The notes: generated from the sequence alone by a model not told the origin. Counted from the stretch's first letter, positions 19,621 through 29,457 are shown. The stretch is DNA of 64,000 nt from Vibrio jasicida CAIM 1864 = LMG 25398 (GCF_000400365.1 NZ_BAOG01000003.1:124001-188000); one strand, 5' to 3'. Made by a program: numbers and translations.

Positions 19621-20235
19621 ATGAAAACGCTGAATATCTATTTACTGCGACACGGAAAAGTGAACGCAGCCCCAGGTTTACACGGACAAGCCGATTTAAA
19701 AGTTGATGAAGCTGAGCAACGCAAAATTGCTCAAGCCTGGCAACAAACGGATCGAGAAGTAGAAGGGATCATCAGCTCTCCCTTGTCACGTTGTCACGAT
19801 CTTGCTGAGATACTCGCTGAGCAGCAACTTTTGCCTTTAAGTGTGGAACCACAACTTCAAGAATTGGATTTTGGTGATTTCGACGGCATCCCATTTGACA
19901 TGCTTTCTGAGCACTGGAATAAGCTTGATGCGTTTTGGAAAGCACCGGCACAACACACCTTACCGAATGCCGAGAGCTTGGATGATTTCTCTCATCGTGT
20001 AACTTGTGCTTGGTCTCAAATCATCAACGATATCAATGACAACTTGCTAATTGTCACGCATGGTGGCGTAATTAGAATGATTCTTGCCCATGTATTGGGT
20101 GTAGATTGGCGCAATCCGCGATGGTATTCGACATTAGCGATAGGAAATGCGTCAGTAACACATATAACAATTACCATCGATGATCAGATTTACGCCTCAG
20201 TTCGTTCGATAGGCGTACCACTATTTGAAAATTAG
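19621..20235 (+). CDS. cobC: Alpha-ribazole phosphatase (histidine phosphatase family)
   Basis: Removes phosphate from alpha-ribazole-5'-phosphate or from cobalamin-phosphate, completing the nucleotide loop. It is a phosphoglycerate-mutase-like fold of 204 residues: catalytic R-H-G at 10-12, S-P-L-S-R (~54-58), E-L-D-F-G-D-F-D-G (~83-91) and the second catalytic T-H-G-G (~146-149). It starts 11 bases after cobU with a GGGAAGAG site and ends the operon. Together the genes suffice for salvage of cobinamide but not for de novo corrin synthesis. Confidence 0.92.
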   Translation: MKTLNIYLLRHGKVNAAPGLHGQADLKVDEAEQRKIAQAWQQTDREVEGIISSPLSRCHDLAEILAEQQLLPLSVEPQLQELDFGDFDGIPFDMLSEHWNKLDAFWKAPAQHTLPNAESLDDFSHRVTCAWSQIINDINDNLLIVTHGGVIRMILAHVLGVDWRNPRWYSTLAIGNASVTHITITIDDQIYASVRSIGVPLFEN

Positions 20236-20317
20236 TCACGGAAGTAGCCAACGCTTGGATCTCGACCGAGTTTAAGAGAGAAAAGGGCTGGCTCGATTAC
20301 ATCAAAAGGAACCATAA

Positions 20318-22117
20318 ATGACCGCTCCTAGCTGGGATTTATCCATCGTTTATAACGATCTCGCTGACCCACGAATTCAAGATGACATTGCCCTTGTAGA
20401 GCAATGCATTGACCTACTCAATAAACAGTCTGCTGATTGTAACTCTGTTGAAGTGATGCAAAACGCAATCTTAACCAGCGAGGCGGCAAGCCGTTTGGCT
20501 GGCACTATTGCGAACTTCGCTAACTGTTACGCGTCAGTGGATGCGACAAATGCAGAGGCGAAAGCACTGCTGGGTCGTATGACGCGTATTTTCTCTGAGC
20601 TTTCTCAAGCTTACAGTGCCTTTGAGCTTAAATTGACTCACGCTGATGAAGAGTTCATTACTCGCGTTTTGGATCATGAAAATCCAGACATTAATGGTCA
20701 GGCGTTTTCAATCCTGAACTCTCGCAAACTGGCTGACACACGCCTAAGCACCGAAGAAGAAAAGTTGTTAGCCGCAATGAGCGTGGATGGGAAATCGGCG
20801 TGGGGCAAGCTTTACAATAACCTTACAGGTTCATTAAAAGTTCAATTAGAACATGCGGATAGCGAGAGCGAAGAACTCGGTTTCTCCCAAGCGGCAAGTA
20901 TTCTTTATGGCTCGGAGTTTGAGCGTCAAGAAGGTGCATGGCGCGGTGTGCAAAAGGCGATGGCCACACATCAAGAATCGTTCGCAGCGATTCTCAATGC
21001 ACTTTCAGGCTGGCGTTTAACGGAAAACAAAAAGCGTTCTGTTAAACGTGATGTTCATTTCCTTGATCCAAGTTTGCATGGCAGCCGAATCAAAGCTGAA
21101 ACGCTTGACTCAATGATGACGGTTGCAAAAGACAGCCGTGACATAGGCCAGAAAGCGGGCTTACTAATGGCAAAAGTACATGGTTTTGATGAGATGAAAC
21201 CATGGAATCACCTCGCTGCGATGCCTGCTCTAAGTGGTGAAACGAAAGTTTACCCTTTTGATGAAGCAATCGACGTTATTTGTGAAGCGTTCGAAACCGT
21301 GAATCCAGACATGTCCGAGTTTGTCCGCATGATGGTACAAAACGGTTGGATTGATGCAGCCCCCAATGCCAATAAACGCCTTGGTGCGTACTGTACCAAG
21401 CTGCCAGCGACACGTACGCCACTTGTCTTTATGACGTGGAGTGGTAGCCGCTCAGACCTGATGACGCTTGCTCATGAGCTTGGTCATGCGTTTCACAACT
21501 GGGTGATTCGTGACTTGCCGCTTTGCCAAACGTACTACCCGATGACGTTGGCAGAAACTGCCTCGATTTTCGCTGAAAACATCGTTCGTGATCATTTAAT
21601 TTCAAAAGCAGAAAGTGTGGATGATAAGCTCGAAATGCTGTGGGAAGAGCTCTCTTCGGCGTTGGCGCTGATGATCAATATTCCAGTTCGTTACGAATTT
21701 GAAAAAGCTTTCTACGAGCGTCGCCAAGAGGGCGAACTGACAGCAGATGATTTCTGTGAGCTAATGTCAGAAACGTGGAAAGATTGGTATGGCGATGTGA
21801 TGAGCGAGGCTGACCCTTATTTCTGGGCGAGCAAACTGCACTTCTCAATTTCTGGAGTGAGTTTCTACAACTACCCATATCTGTTCGGCTTCTTGTTCAG
21901 TAAAGGCATTTACGCGCAGCGCGCTTCGAAAGGTGAGAGCTTCTACAGTGACTATGTGGAATTGTTGCGTGATACTGGCAATATGATGGCAGAGGACGTA
22001 GTAGCCAAACACTTATCGATGGATCTTACGCAACCAGAATTTTGGCAGCAGAGCGTCGAACTCGTTCGTGACAAAGTAGACGAATTTGAACGTTTACTCG
22101 CACAACGTAGTGAGTAA
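20318..22117 (+). CDS. pepF: M3-family oligoendopeptidase F
   Basis: Cytoplasmic zinc metallopeptidase that cuts oligopeptides. It is 599 residues, the usual size. The zinc site is HELGH at 386-390, with the third ligand Glu in L-A-E-T-A-S (~413). The N-terminal half is the all-helical oligoendopeptidase domain, and the C-terminal G-x-Y-A-Q-R segment is conserved in M3 enzymes. An AAAAGGAAC site precedes the ATG. A strong hairpin follows 35 bases after the stop. It is alone between the cob operon and astE. Confidence 0.94.
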   Translation: MTAPSWDLSIVYNDLADPRIQDDIALVEQCIDLLNKQSADCNSVEVMQNAILTSEAASRLAGTIANFANCYASVDATNAEAKALLGRMTRIFSELSQAYSAFELKLTHADEEFITRVLDHENPDINGQAFSILNSRKLADTRLSTEEEKLLAAMSVDGKSAWGKLYNNLTGSLKVQLEHADSESEELGFSQAASILYGSEFERQEGAWRGVQKAMATHQESFAAILNALSGWRLTENKKRSVKRDVHFLDPSLHGSRIKAETLDSMMTVAKDSRDIGQKAGLLMAKVHGFDEMKPWNHLAAMPALSGETKVYPFDEAIDVICEAFETVNPDMSEFVRMMVQNGWIDAAPNANKRLGAYCTKLPATRTPLVFMTWSGSRSDLMTLAHELGHAFHNWVIRDLPLCQTYYPMTLAETASIFAENIVRDHLISKAESVDDKLEMLWEELSSALALMINIPVRYEFEKAFYERRQEGELTADDFCELMSETWKDWYGDVMSEADPYFWASKLHFSISGVSFYNYPYLFGFLFSKGIYAQRASKGESFYSDYVELLRDTGNMMAEDVVAKHLSMDLTQPEFWQQSVELVRDKVDEFERLLAQRSE

Positions 22118-22151
22118 GTACGAAAAGTTGATCAGATCGTGATGATCTTAT

Positions 22152-22181
22152 TTAGGGCTGTGGTAAAGTTCACAGCCCTAA
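22152..22181 (+). terminator. Hairpin behind pepF
   Basis: An 11-bp perfect stem TTAGGGCTGTG / CACAGCCCTAA (22152-22162, 22171-22181) with an 8-nt loop. The downstream T-run is weak, but position and stability make it the likely terminator. Confidence 0.78.
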
Positions 22182-22355
22182 CACTTTGTAATTGTTCAAA
22201 AAACATACGCCTCAATGCTTGGTTTGAGTGCATGGTCCGGAAAGGTATGGGATTTTCGTGAAAATTGACGGTTTCTACTCATAAGTGGGATCGCAACAAC
22301 AAAAATCCTTTGTACAATTTATTAACATACCTGCCGTGCTATTAAGGAGTAACGC

Positions 22356-23384
22356 ATGACGAAGTCTCTCTTTCGCCAATCGTTTTTAACTGACACGTTA
22401 GATGTTCATATTGATGTTGCGCCAGCGGAGCAGGTGCTGACTAACGGTGTAAAACTGAAACTCTATCAACGTGGTGTGCTCGAAGTAATTCCTGATGACT
22501 ACACTCAGGAGACCAAGAACATCATCATTTCATGCGGTGTCCATGGGGACGAAACTGCACCGATGGAGTTAGTGGATTCAATCATTAAAGACATTGAATC
22601 CGGTTTCCAAAAAATCGAAGCTCGTTGTCTATTTATTATCGCCCATCCAGAATCAACACTGGCCCATACGCGATTTCTTGAAGAAAACCTCAATCGTCTC
22701 TTTGACGACAAACAACACGAACCAACCAAAGAGCTTGCTATCGCAGATACACTCAAACTGTTGGTGAGAGATTTCTACCAAGACACTACGGAAAACACTC
22801 GTTGGCATCTTGATTTACACTGTGCGATTCGTGGGTCAAAGCATTATACCTTTGCGGTGAGTCCGAAAACGCGCCATCCGGTACGTAGTAAAGCACTTAT
22901 TGATTTTCTAGACAGCGCACATATTGAAGCGGTGCTACTGTCTAACTCTCCATCGAGTACATTTAGTTGGTTTAGTGCGGAAAACTACGGTGCGCAAGCA
23001 CTGACTATGGAACTTGGCCGTGTTGCTCGCATTGGTGAAAACGATCTCGATAAGATGACTGCATTTGACCTCTCTTTACGTAATTTAATTGCAGAATCAA
23101 AAGCAGAGCACTTATCTAAGCCATGTATTAAGTACCGCGTAAGCCGTACGATTGTGCGCTTGCACGAAGATTTCGATTTCATGTTTGATGATAACGTCGA
23201 GAACTTTACCGCATTTGTTCATGGGGAAGTGTTTGGTCATGATGGAGATAAACCGTTAATGGCCAAAAACGACAATGAAGCAATAGTCTTCCCAAATCGC
23301 CATGTTGCTATCGGGCAGCGAGCAGCGTTAATGGTGTGTGAAGTGAAAACACGCTTTGAAGATGGCGAATTAGTCTACGATTGA
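22356..23384 (+). CDS. astE: Succinylglutamate desuccinylase / AstE family
   Basis: Last enzyme of the arginine succinyltransferase pathway: hydrolyses N-succinylglutamate to succinate and glutamate. It is a zinc carboxypeptidase fold (M14-like) of 342 residues. Zinc ligands are H63 and E66 in GVHGDETAP and the His of LDLHCAIRG (~157); the catalytic Glu is in MELGRVARIGEND (~218). A TAAGGAG site precedes the ATG. In vibrios the other ast genes usually lie elsewhere, so the single gene here is not evidence of a broken pathway. Confidence 0.94.
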   Translation: MTKSLFRQSFLTDTLDVHIDVAPAEQVLTNGVKLKLYQRGVLEVIPDDYTQETKNIIISCGVHGDETAPMELVDSIIKDIESGFQKIEARCLFIIAHPESTLAHTRFLEENLNRLFDDKQHEPTKELAIADTLKLLVRDFYQDTTENTRWHLDLHCAIRGSKHYTFAVSPKTRHPVRSKALIDFLDSAHIEAVLLSNSPSSTFSWFSAENYGAQALTMELGRVARIGENDLDKMTAFDLSLRNLIAESKAEHLSKPCIKYRVSRTIVRLHEDFDFMFDDNVENFTAFVHGEVFGHDGDKPLMAKNDNEAIVFPNRHVAIGQRAALMVCEVKTRFEDGELVYD

Positions 23385-23439
23385 TGCGAGTAAGCCCTAA
23401 AATAGGGTAAATAAGCATACTAAGTCATTTGCAATTTAC

Positions 23440-23471
23440 CGAGGCTTAACTGTAAGGTTAAGCCTCGTTTG
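23440..23471 (+). terminator. Terminator of astE, just upstream of btuC
   Basis: An 11-bp perfect stem CGAGGCTTAAC / GTTAAGCCTCG (23440-23450, 23457-23467) followed by TTTG. It ends only 16 bases before the preferred btuC ATG, so readthrough or a promoter inside the stem must feed btuCD. Confidence 0.85.
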
Positions 23472-23486
23472 TATTTATCGGCCACT

Positions 23487-24482
23487 ATGGATTTTCAACA
23501 ACTTATCCTGAACAAGGAGCGACGCTGGCAACGCAATCTTTTGATTATGTCAGTGATTCTCGTGCTGCTCTCTGCCATTCATTTGATGGTCGGAGAGGTT
23601 TTCCTTTCTCCTTTTCAATCTCTTTCTGCGTTTGAACAAAAACTGTTATTGGATTTGCGTCTGCCACGTTTGGTAGCCGCTGCGATAATTGGCGCCGCAT
23701 TAGCGGTCTCAGGGGCAATATTGCAAGTCTTGCTTGGGAACGTATTAGCCGAACCCGGTGTTCTCGGGATCTCTGGTGGCGCGAGCTTGGCAATGGTGCT
23801 AGCTATGTTTGCTTTGCCTGTTTTGCCTTCCCCAATGATTTTTATGTTAGCCGCGATCGCTGGCTCGATGCTATTCACCGTCATATTGGTTGGCATAGCG
23901 CGAGCGATGCATCTCACTACCGCAAGGCTGCTGCTTGTCGGTGTTGCTCTGGGTATTCTGTCGAGCGCCATTGTGACTTGGGCATTCTACTTTAGCGATG
24001 ACTTAAGCCTCCGTCAGTTAATGTACTGGTTAATGGGCAGCATTGGTGGGGCAAGTTGGTATCAGCACACCGTCACTTTAGTCATGCTACCTGTGCTGAT
24101 TTGGCTCTGCAGCAAGGGCAAGCCGCTGGATAAGTTGATGCTTGGGGAAATCCATGCAACTCAACTGGGTATTGATGTTCATCAGATGCGCTGGAAGCTC
24201 ATTTTGGCAATTTCCGTACTTGTTGGCGGTTCCGTTGCGTTAGGTGGGATCATTAGCTTCGTGGGCTTAGTCGTGCCGCATCTGCTTCGATTAGCGTTTG
24301 GTACCGAAAACCGTTACCTGTTGCCTCTTTCTGCAATATCTGGCGCAGCCTTATTGGTTTTTGCGGATATTGGCGCGCGTTTGTTGCTCGATTCCGCAGA
24401 GCTACCTCTCGGAGTGATGACCACTTCTATCGGTGCGCCTATCTTCATTTGGATGCTGGTGAAAAGTCATGATGCACGTTAA
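23487..24482 (+). CDS. btuC: Vitamin B12 ABC transporter permease
   Basis: Inner-membrane permease of the BtuCDF importer. It has 331 residues and about ten helices of the FecCD fold. Diagnostic segments: [21 protein letters not shown] (~54-74), [18 protein letters not shown] (~84-101), and [12 protein letters not shown] (~258-269), which contacts the ATPase. The open frame begins at a TTG (23469), but M-D-F-Q-Q at 23487 is the better start. The last 14 bases overlap btuD. Choosing B12 over siderophore specificity rests on BtuD pairing, the family opening and the nearby cob genes; the periplasmic BtuF is not in the window. Confidence 0.9.
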   Translation: MDFQQLILNKERRWQRNLLIMSVILVLLSAIHLMVGEVFLSPFQSLSAFEQKLLLDLRLPRLVAAAIIGAALAVSGAILQVLLGNVLAEPGVLGISGGASLAMVLAMFALPVLPSPMIFMLAAIAGSMLFTVILVGIARAMHLTTARLLLVGVALGILSSAIVTWAFYFSDDLSLRQLMYWLMGSIGGASWYQHTVTLVMLPVLIWLCSKGKPLDKLMLGEIHATQLGIDVHQMRWKLILAISVLVGGSVALGGIISFVGLVVPHLLRLAFGTENRYLLPLSAISGAALLVFADIGARLLLDSAELPLGVMTTSIGAPIFIWMLVKSHDAR

Positions 24483-25236
24483 GCACATCGCAGTTGGAAG
24501 TCGACTGCTACCGTTGTCCTTTGAATGTAAGCCGGGTGAGGTTGTGCATGTCGTGGGTCCAAACGGCTCTGGGAAAAGCACATTACTTGGCGCGATATCT
24601 GGCACCTTAAATCAGCGTGAAGGTGTAAGTGGGGAAGTACTTGTCGACAATAACGACCTGCTCACAATGCCACTTTCAGAACAAGCGCATATCCGTGGTT
24701 ATTTGTGTCAACAATCAAGACCTGCGTTCAATGTTGACGTCTTTCAATACTTAGCACTTTCACTGCCAACGGGTGCCAATATCAGCGATGCGAAAGTACA
24801 AGATGCTGTTAACATCGTTATTGAGCTGGTGCAACTACAAGACAAGCTTCATCGAAGTATTCAGACATTATCCGGCGGTGAATGGCAGCGTGTCCGTCTA
24901 GCCGGAGTGTGCTTGCAAGTGTGGCGAACAATTAACCCATACTCTCAGCTATTGATTTTGGATGAACCCGCAGCGCCGCTGGATATTGCCCAAGAAGGAC
25001 TGCTATATCAGCTCATTAATGCCGTCGCTGCGCAGGGTATTGGGGTGTTGGTCGCAAACCACGATCTAAACCGAACGCTTAGGCACGCTGATAAAGTCTT
25101 GCTGCTCAATAACGGCGTATTGCATTCTTCCGGTAACGCCGATGAAGTGCTATCAGAAGAAGGATTAGCTGAGGTGTTCCAAACTCAAGTTAAGAAGGTC
25201 TTGGTAGAAGAAAGGCCGTATCTGATTTTTGATTAG
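24469..25236 (+). CDS. btuD: Vitamin B12 ABC transporter ATP-binding protein
   Basis: Cytoplasmic ATPase of BtuCDF, 255 residues. Walker A is GPNGSGKST (30-38), the signature is [10 protein letters not shown] (~139-148), and Walker B is [12 protein letters not shown] (~160-171), which carries the B12-type A-A-P-L-D instead of the more general T-S/A-L-D. The switch His is in VANHDLN (~194). It overlaps btuC by 14 bases, so the two are translationally coupled. No periplasmic binding-protein gene follows. Confidence 0.92.
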   Translation: MMHVKHIAVGSRLLPLSFECKPGEVVHVVGPNGSGKSTLLGAISGTLNQREGVSGEVLVDNNDLLTMPLSEQAHIRGYLCQQSRPAFNVDVFQYLALSLPTGANISDAKVQDAVNIVIELVQLQDKLHRSIQTLSGGEWQRVRLAGVCLQVWRTINPYSQLLILDEPAAPLDIAQEGLLYQLINAVAAQGIGVLVANHDLNRTLRHADKVLLLNNGVLHSSGNADEVLSEEGLAEVFQTQVKKVLVEERPYLIFD

Positions 25237-25289
25237 TATCCTAAAGGAAGACAGAGCATCCAGATGCCAAGCGTTTATTTGTTGCGAGA

Positions 25290-25613
25290 CTAAAACAGAG
25301 GCATCTGATGTGAATGGGACTTCTTGATATCTAATGGGTTATCGACCCCCTTAAAGTACTCCACCCAAACTTTATTACTTCTCGGAAACTCTCGTCGGAG
25401 GGCTTTCTTAACGTGTTTACGCGTACTGACCAAATCTCCCGTCATCGTTTGATTGTGATACCCCGTTTCAACAACTTGGAACTCGCAGTCGACTAGGCAA
25501 CAAATCAGAAAGCCGCGGTCTCTTTTGTAAGTCTTAAACTCTACCGCTTCTTTAGGCTGCAATTCTTTGAGCTGTTTTTCGACTAACGGCAACACCTGAG
25601 ATATATGAATCAT
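25290..25613 (-). CDS. Hypothetical protein of 107 residues
   Basis: I recognise no family. The preferred start is the ATG before I-H-I-S-Q-V (107 residues), because the 21 codons upstream look non-coding. The protein is basic and has an alternating strand pattern around F-L-I-C-C-L-V-D-C-E-F-Q-V-V-E (~33-47), then a Lys/Arg-rich helix (T-R-K-H-V-K-K-A-L-R-R) that could contact nucleic acid, and a tail rich in His and Lys. It is convergent with btuCD. Confidence 0.6.
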   Translation of the reverse strand: MIHISQVLPLVEKQLKELQPKEAVEFKTYKRDRGFLICCLVDCEFQVVETGYHNQTMTGDLVSTRKHVKKALRREFPRSNKVWVEYFKGVDNPLDIKKSHSHQMPLF

Positions 25614-25788
25614 AAGTAATCCACGATATGGTAACTGAGATAAGGTTATCAGAGAGATAGACCTCAGAAATATCAATAAATACTGAACAGGTGTTTAGTT
25701 TGAGCATAACAATGCAGTTGGGAATGCAACGCGCAGATTCAATTTGGATGAATTCTCGAAAGTTGTCCAATAAAGCTCAGAATAAAAA

Positions 25789-25820
25789 AGCGCCCACAAT
25801 ATCGAGTATTGTGGGCGCTG
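25789..25820 (-). terminator. Terminator of MazG-like gene
   Basis: A 13-bp perfect stem AGCGCCCACAATA / TATTGTGGGCGCT (25789-25801, 25807-25819); on the minus strand six T's follow. It lies 30 bases past the stop. Confidence 0.93.
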
Positions 25821-25849
25821 TATTTTATCTGTAGTGCCTTATGGACGAC

Positions 25850-26461
25850 TTACTGTGTAAGTGGCTTAAGGTCGGCAGGGCGGTAGTAAACCGATTTTAG
25901 AACCTTGCCTTTACGTACCGTTTTGCCTTCAGATACAAAATCTTCTGCGCATTTCGCAATGATGTATTCGCCTTTTTGAACCGCCATCAGTTTGATGCCT
26001 TGTTCAGCGTAGAACGCTTCTGTTTCTGCGTATTCCTGTTCGTTGCGACACACTTTGCTCATGTTGCTTGAATGCACTTCGTCCCAGCAAGGGATAAAGT
26101 CGATACCACGGTTCACCGCTACGTTAAGCAGTAGATCGATCAGGTAGCTGATCGCTAGGTTATCTTCAACTTTGCTGTCACCAAGGTGTACTAGACGACC
26201 CATTAGAACGTAAACGCTGTCAATGATTGCGTCTGCTTGCTCGGTTTTGCAATCCGCTTCCGCTAGTTCAGTAAGCTCTTCGATCGCAAGAGAAGTGTGT
26301 AGCGTATCTGCTTGTGCGTCTAGGCTTGCAACATCCGCCACTGGTAGGTCGAAAGTGCTACGGAACTCGGTGATGTCACGGTATAGGTGATCAAAAATCT
26401 CTTGGGTTAGCTTTGACAGTTGCATTCTAATGTCCATTGAATCGATTGAAGTCGCAATCAT
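25850..26461 (-). CDS. MazG/PRA-PH-like NTP pyrophosphohydrolase-type protein
   Basis: A 203-residue, mostly helical protein. The all-alpha NTP pyrophosphohydrolase signature is visible: E-E-L-T-E (~61-65), then E-Q-A-D-A-I-I-D (~73-80), the E-x-x-E...E/D-x-x-D metal site of MazG-type enzymes. A later segment, W-D-E-V-H-S-S-N-M-S-K, is the one seen in phage-type and PRA-PH-like dNTP pyrophosphatases, where it contacts substrate. Likely role: clearing non-standard or excess (d)NTPs. The frame opens at a TTG eight codons upstream; the ATG is preferred. It is separated from the DUF1415 gene by a 72-bp gap containing a palindrome. Confidence 0.7.
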   Translation of the reverse strand: MIATSIDSMDIRMQLSKLTQEIFDHLYRDITEFRSTFDLPVADVASLDAQADTLHTSLAIEELTELAEADCKTEQADAIIDSVYVLMGRLVHLGDSKVEDNLAISYLIDLLLNVAVNRGIDFIPCWDEVHSSNMSKVCRNEQEYAETEAFYAEQGIKLMAVQKGEYIIAKCAEDFVSEGKTVRKGKVLKSVYYRPADLKPLTQ

Positions 26462-26533
26462 ATCAAACCGAACTTTAATCCCCAAGCGATCCCATTCTAA
26501 CTGGTTAGAATTCTGTCTCTTGGGGAGTGAGTT

Positions 26534-27115
26534 TTAGCGGAATAGGAAAGGGAAGAGCTTCTTACGTTCTTCCTCTGAAAGCGCTGAGACACGTGCGATA
26601 TTAGTATCTGGAATGGACTCCGGATCAGGGTAGTGTTTGAGTACTTTTTCCATGCTCTCTTCACGGATCAAATGAAACACTGGGTATGGAGAGCGATTCG
26701 TCAGGTTTTCATCATCTTCTGGTTCTGCTCCGCCAAAACAGTAATCAGGATGGAAGGTGGCAACTTGGAAAATACCTTCCCAATCTTGCTGCTTGATCAA
26801 GCCTTCAACCCAATCAATGAAGAAGTTGTAATCCCAGAAATCTTGCAGCATGTTTGGAACCACAACCAAGGTTGTTTCCAGTTTTTCTGGCTCGGTATTA
26901 CTGAGTTCGATCAATTGCAGCAAAATGTCTTCAAGTAGTGCTTCTTCTTGCGAGGCTTCACTAACGAAGATTTTGATTTGTTTATTGCGCTGAGGCTTAG
27001 CGGCGAACGGGCAGAGATTTAACCCGATCACGACATCATTGAGCCATTGATCGACTTGCTCTGTGATCGCATTGATATCGGTGTTTGGTGATTCTTGTGT
27101 TGAGCGCGTTGGCAT
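26534..27115 (-). CDS. DUF1415 family protein
   Basis: A cytoplasmic 193-residue protein of DUF1415. The conserved core L-N-L-C-P-F-A (~32-38) sits in the N-terminal third and F-H-P-D-Y-C-F-G-G (~122-130) in the middle, with N-R-S-P-Y-P-x-x-H-L-I-R-E (~139-151) after it. Conserved Cys and His suggest metal or redox chemistry, but no function is known to me. It is upstream of the MazG-like gene on the same strand. Confidence 0.85.
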   Translation of the reverse strand: MPTRSTQESPNTDINAITEQVDQWLNDVVIGLNLCPFAAKPQRNKQIKIFVSEASQEEALLEDILLQLIELSNTEPEKLETTLVVVPNMLQDFWDYNFFIDWVEGLIKQQDWEGIFQVATFHPDYCFGGAEPEDDENLTNRSPYPVFHLIREESMEKVLKHYPDPESIPDTNIARVSALSEEERKKLFPFLFR

Positions 27116-27197
27116 ACGACTTTCTTGCTTTTATGAATGTGGCGCAAGCATAGCAGACCGGCGCCACAACATAAAACCAATAAGGTTTAACGCTTCA

Positions 27198-28409
27198 TTA
27201 AGCCGCTATGTCTGCGTTATCGCCAGCGTCGATTCGCTCTGTGATGTGTTTTAAGAATGCGGTAGCAGCGAACATTGCGATGTACAGTGCACTGCCACCG
27301 ATGAGTACACTCGACCAACCGCCGTTTTGCCAGCAATAGAGCAATAGGAATCCACCTAAACTGCCACCAATGTAGTAATGCACGAGATACAATGCGGTCG
27401 CCGTCGCTTTTGCTTGTGTCGCGTTTTGTCCAACCCATCCGTAGGCGAGCGTGTGAGTGAAGAACGCACCGAAGCTGATCAATAACAAACCTGTCAACAT
27501 TGCAGGTATGCTTTCAATTACTGCGATCCACATGCCAGCCATACTGACGATAGAGCCTAAAAACATGCCAAGTATCGGTGAAAAGCGTTTACTCCAATGT
27601 CCGGCACAACGGGAAGAAAACGTACCACCCAAATAGCAAACAAATATGAGAGAAGCTAACCCGACTGGCACATTATGTGGCGCACTGACCAAGCGGAATC
27701 CCATTACCGAATAAAGATTAACGAACAACGCAAAGTTCAAACCGCCAATCAGCATAGCGAACCACACACGTTGATTTTTGAAGTGCCCGATAATAGCTCG
27801 ATTGTGATGCCTTAAACTGCTCGAAGAAGGGGTGAAGTTTTTCTGTTTTGGCAGCAAGTAATGCACGCTGACCACACCGATAAGGGTGAATAGCATCATG
27901 ACTTCGATGGCGACGTCGATGCTGAAGTTGTCTGCCAACAAACCTCCGCTGATACGCCCTGCGATCCCTCCCAATGAATTGGCTGCGATATAAGTACCGA
28001 TCGCCATTGAAAATGCGTGTTTATCTAGCTCTTCCGCCATATAAGCAACGGCAACAGCTGCAAACGCGGCAAGCGCAACACCGATCAAAGCGCGACAAAC
28101 CACTAAGAACAAAAACGAATCGCCAAGCAGCATTAATGCGGAGATAGCAGGGATCGAAAACAGACCAAACATCATTACAGGTTTGCGCCCAATCGATTCA
28201 GAGAGCACAGCCATTGGGACCAAGCTAAAGGAGAGAGCCAGTGTGGTGGCGGCGAATAGCCAGTTGACCTGCGTTTCCGAGATCTGAAAGTGCGCCGCAA
28301 AGCTTGGCAGCATCGGCTGAAGGAGATAAAGGTTCGAGAAAACCAAAAACGAGCCGAGTGCCAGAGATAGCGTAATGCGTTTGTATTCCGGAGAGCCGAA
28401 ACTGACCAT
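27198..28409 (-). CDS. MFS transporter, YnfM-like
   Basis: Twelve-helix inner-membrane major facilitator, 403 residues. The MFS loop 2-3 motif is E-S-I-G-R-K-P-V-M (~69-77), and the long middle loop separates helices 6 and 7. It resembles E. coli YnfM of the drug:H+ antiporter group and, as in E. coli (ynfL-ynfM), it is divergent from a LysR regulator gene, which very probably controls it. Substrate unknown. Confidence 0.85.
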   Translation of the reverse strand: MVSFGSPEYKRITLSLALGSFLVFSNLYLLQPMLPSFAAHFQISETQVNWLFAATTLALSFSLVPMAVLSESIGRKPVMMFGLFSIPAISALMLLGDSFLFLVVCRALIGVALAAFAAVAVAYMAEELDKHAFSMAIGTYIAANSLGGIAGRISGGLLADNFSIDVAIEVMMLFTLIGVVSVHYLLPKQKNFTPSSSSLRHHNRAIIGHFKNQRVWFAMLIGGLNFALFVNLYSVMGFRLVSAPHNVPVGLASLIFVCYLGGTFSSRCAGHWSKRFSPILGMFLGSIVSMAGMWIAVIESIPAMLTGLLLISFGAFFTHTLAYGWVGQNATQAKATATALYLVHYYIGGSLGGFLLLYCWQNGGWSSVLIGGSALYIAMFAATAFLKHITERIDAGDNADIAA

Positions 28410-28521
28410 GAGTCCTGCCTAATGCGAGCGAGCAAATATAAAGAAACTGTGATCAATCTATCAGTTAGTTCTGGATTGAAAAAATATATTAAAAATATGG
28501 TTGGTATATATTTTTGATCTA

Positions 28522-29391
28522 ATGGAATCGAAGCAACTCAAACACTTCTTGGCGGTCGCGGAACACGGCAACATTACTCATGCAGCTAAGGCTTTGCACA
28601 TTGCTCAGCCAGCGTTAAGTATTTCGATTAAGAAGTTCGAACAGTCTCTTGGCGTGACGTTGTTTCGCCGAGAAGAAAAGAAAATCAGCTTAACCAAAGA
28701 AGGGGAAACACTGTTGGTTCACGCTAAACGAGTGATTCAGCAGTTACACGATGCGCAGCTAGCGATTGATGAGCTCAAAGGTTTAGCCAAAGGGGAAGTG
28801 CGCCTTGGTACGCCTTCAATGATGGGCAGCTACTTCTTTCCCCGAATTGTCATGGCGTTTAAGAGCCAGTATCCAGATTTAAAGCTGACGCTGGTGGAGG
28901 CGGGCACTCAGTCTATCCGCCGAATGTTACTTAATGGACAGCTCGATATTGGCGTGATCAGCTGTGACGATGTACCAGACGACTTAGAAACGGATCATCT
29001 GTTTACTAGCCAAATGGTCGCCGTCGTGGCTCCGGAACATGACTTAGCTCAGCATAACGCCATCACGTTTGATCAGTTTTTTGAGCATGACTTGGTGATG
29101 TTCCAACATGGCTACTTCCACCGAGAATTCTTAGACAACGTCAGCGAAGAGCATGGCTTTACAATGAAGTCTTCATTCGAAACTAACTTGTTGCCGCTTA
29201 TTCTGAGTATCGTCAAACAAGAATTTGCTATTACTGCGCTTCTTGAATTGGTGACACAACATGAGCAGGGCGTGGTGGGTATCCCATTTGAACCGAGCGT
29301 TAAGCTCGACCTTGCACTCGCGTGGCGAAAACAAGGCTATCTATCCATTGCCGACCGTACTTTTATTGACTTTGTGAAGCGGTATGTTTGA
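28522..29391 (+). CDS. LysR-family regulator, YnfL-like
   Basis: A 289-residue LysR-type transcription factor. The winged HTH covers ~1-60 (Q-L-K-H-F-L-A-V-A-E, H-A-A-K-A-L-H-I-A-Q-P-A-L-S), followed by the linker helix and an inducer-binding domain (~90-289). The ATG at 28522 is chosen because M-E-S-K-Q-L is the usual LysR opening; the frame is open seven codons further back to a TTG. It is divergent from the MFS gene across ~110 AT-rich bases that hold both promoters. Confidence 0.9.
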   Translation: MESKQLKHFLAVAEHGNITHAAKALHIAQPALSISIKKFEQSLGVTLFRREEKKISLTKEGETLLVHAKRVIQQLHDAQLAIDELKGLAKGEVRLGTPSMMGSYFFPRIVMAFKSQYPDLKLTLVEAGTQSIRRMLLNGQLDIGVISCDDVPDDLETDHLFTSQMVAVVAPEHDLAQHNAITFDQFFEHDLVMFQHGYFHREFLDNVSEEHGFTMKSSFETNLLPLILSIVKQEFAITALLELVTQHEQGVVGIPFEPSVKLDLALAWRKQGYLSIADRTFIDFVKRYV

Positions 29392-29424
29392 TTTGCATCC
29401 AATTAAAACCAAACTGTTCAATGG

Positions 29425-29457
29425 AAAGCCTCCCTTTAATTGGGAGGCTTTTCTTTT
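29425..29457. terminator. Bidirectional terminator LysR / FUSC gene
   Basis: A 10-bp stem AAAGCCTCCC / GGGAGGCTTT (29425-29434, 29442-29451), followed by a T-rich run, between convergent genes. Confidence 0.9.
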
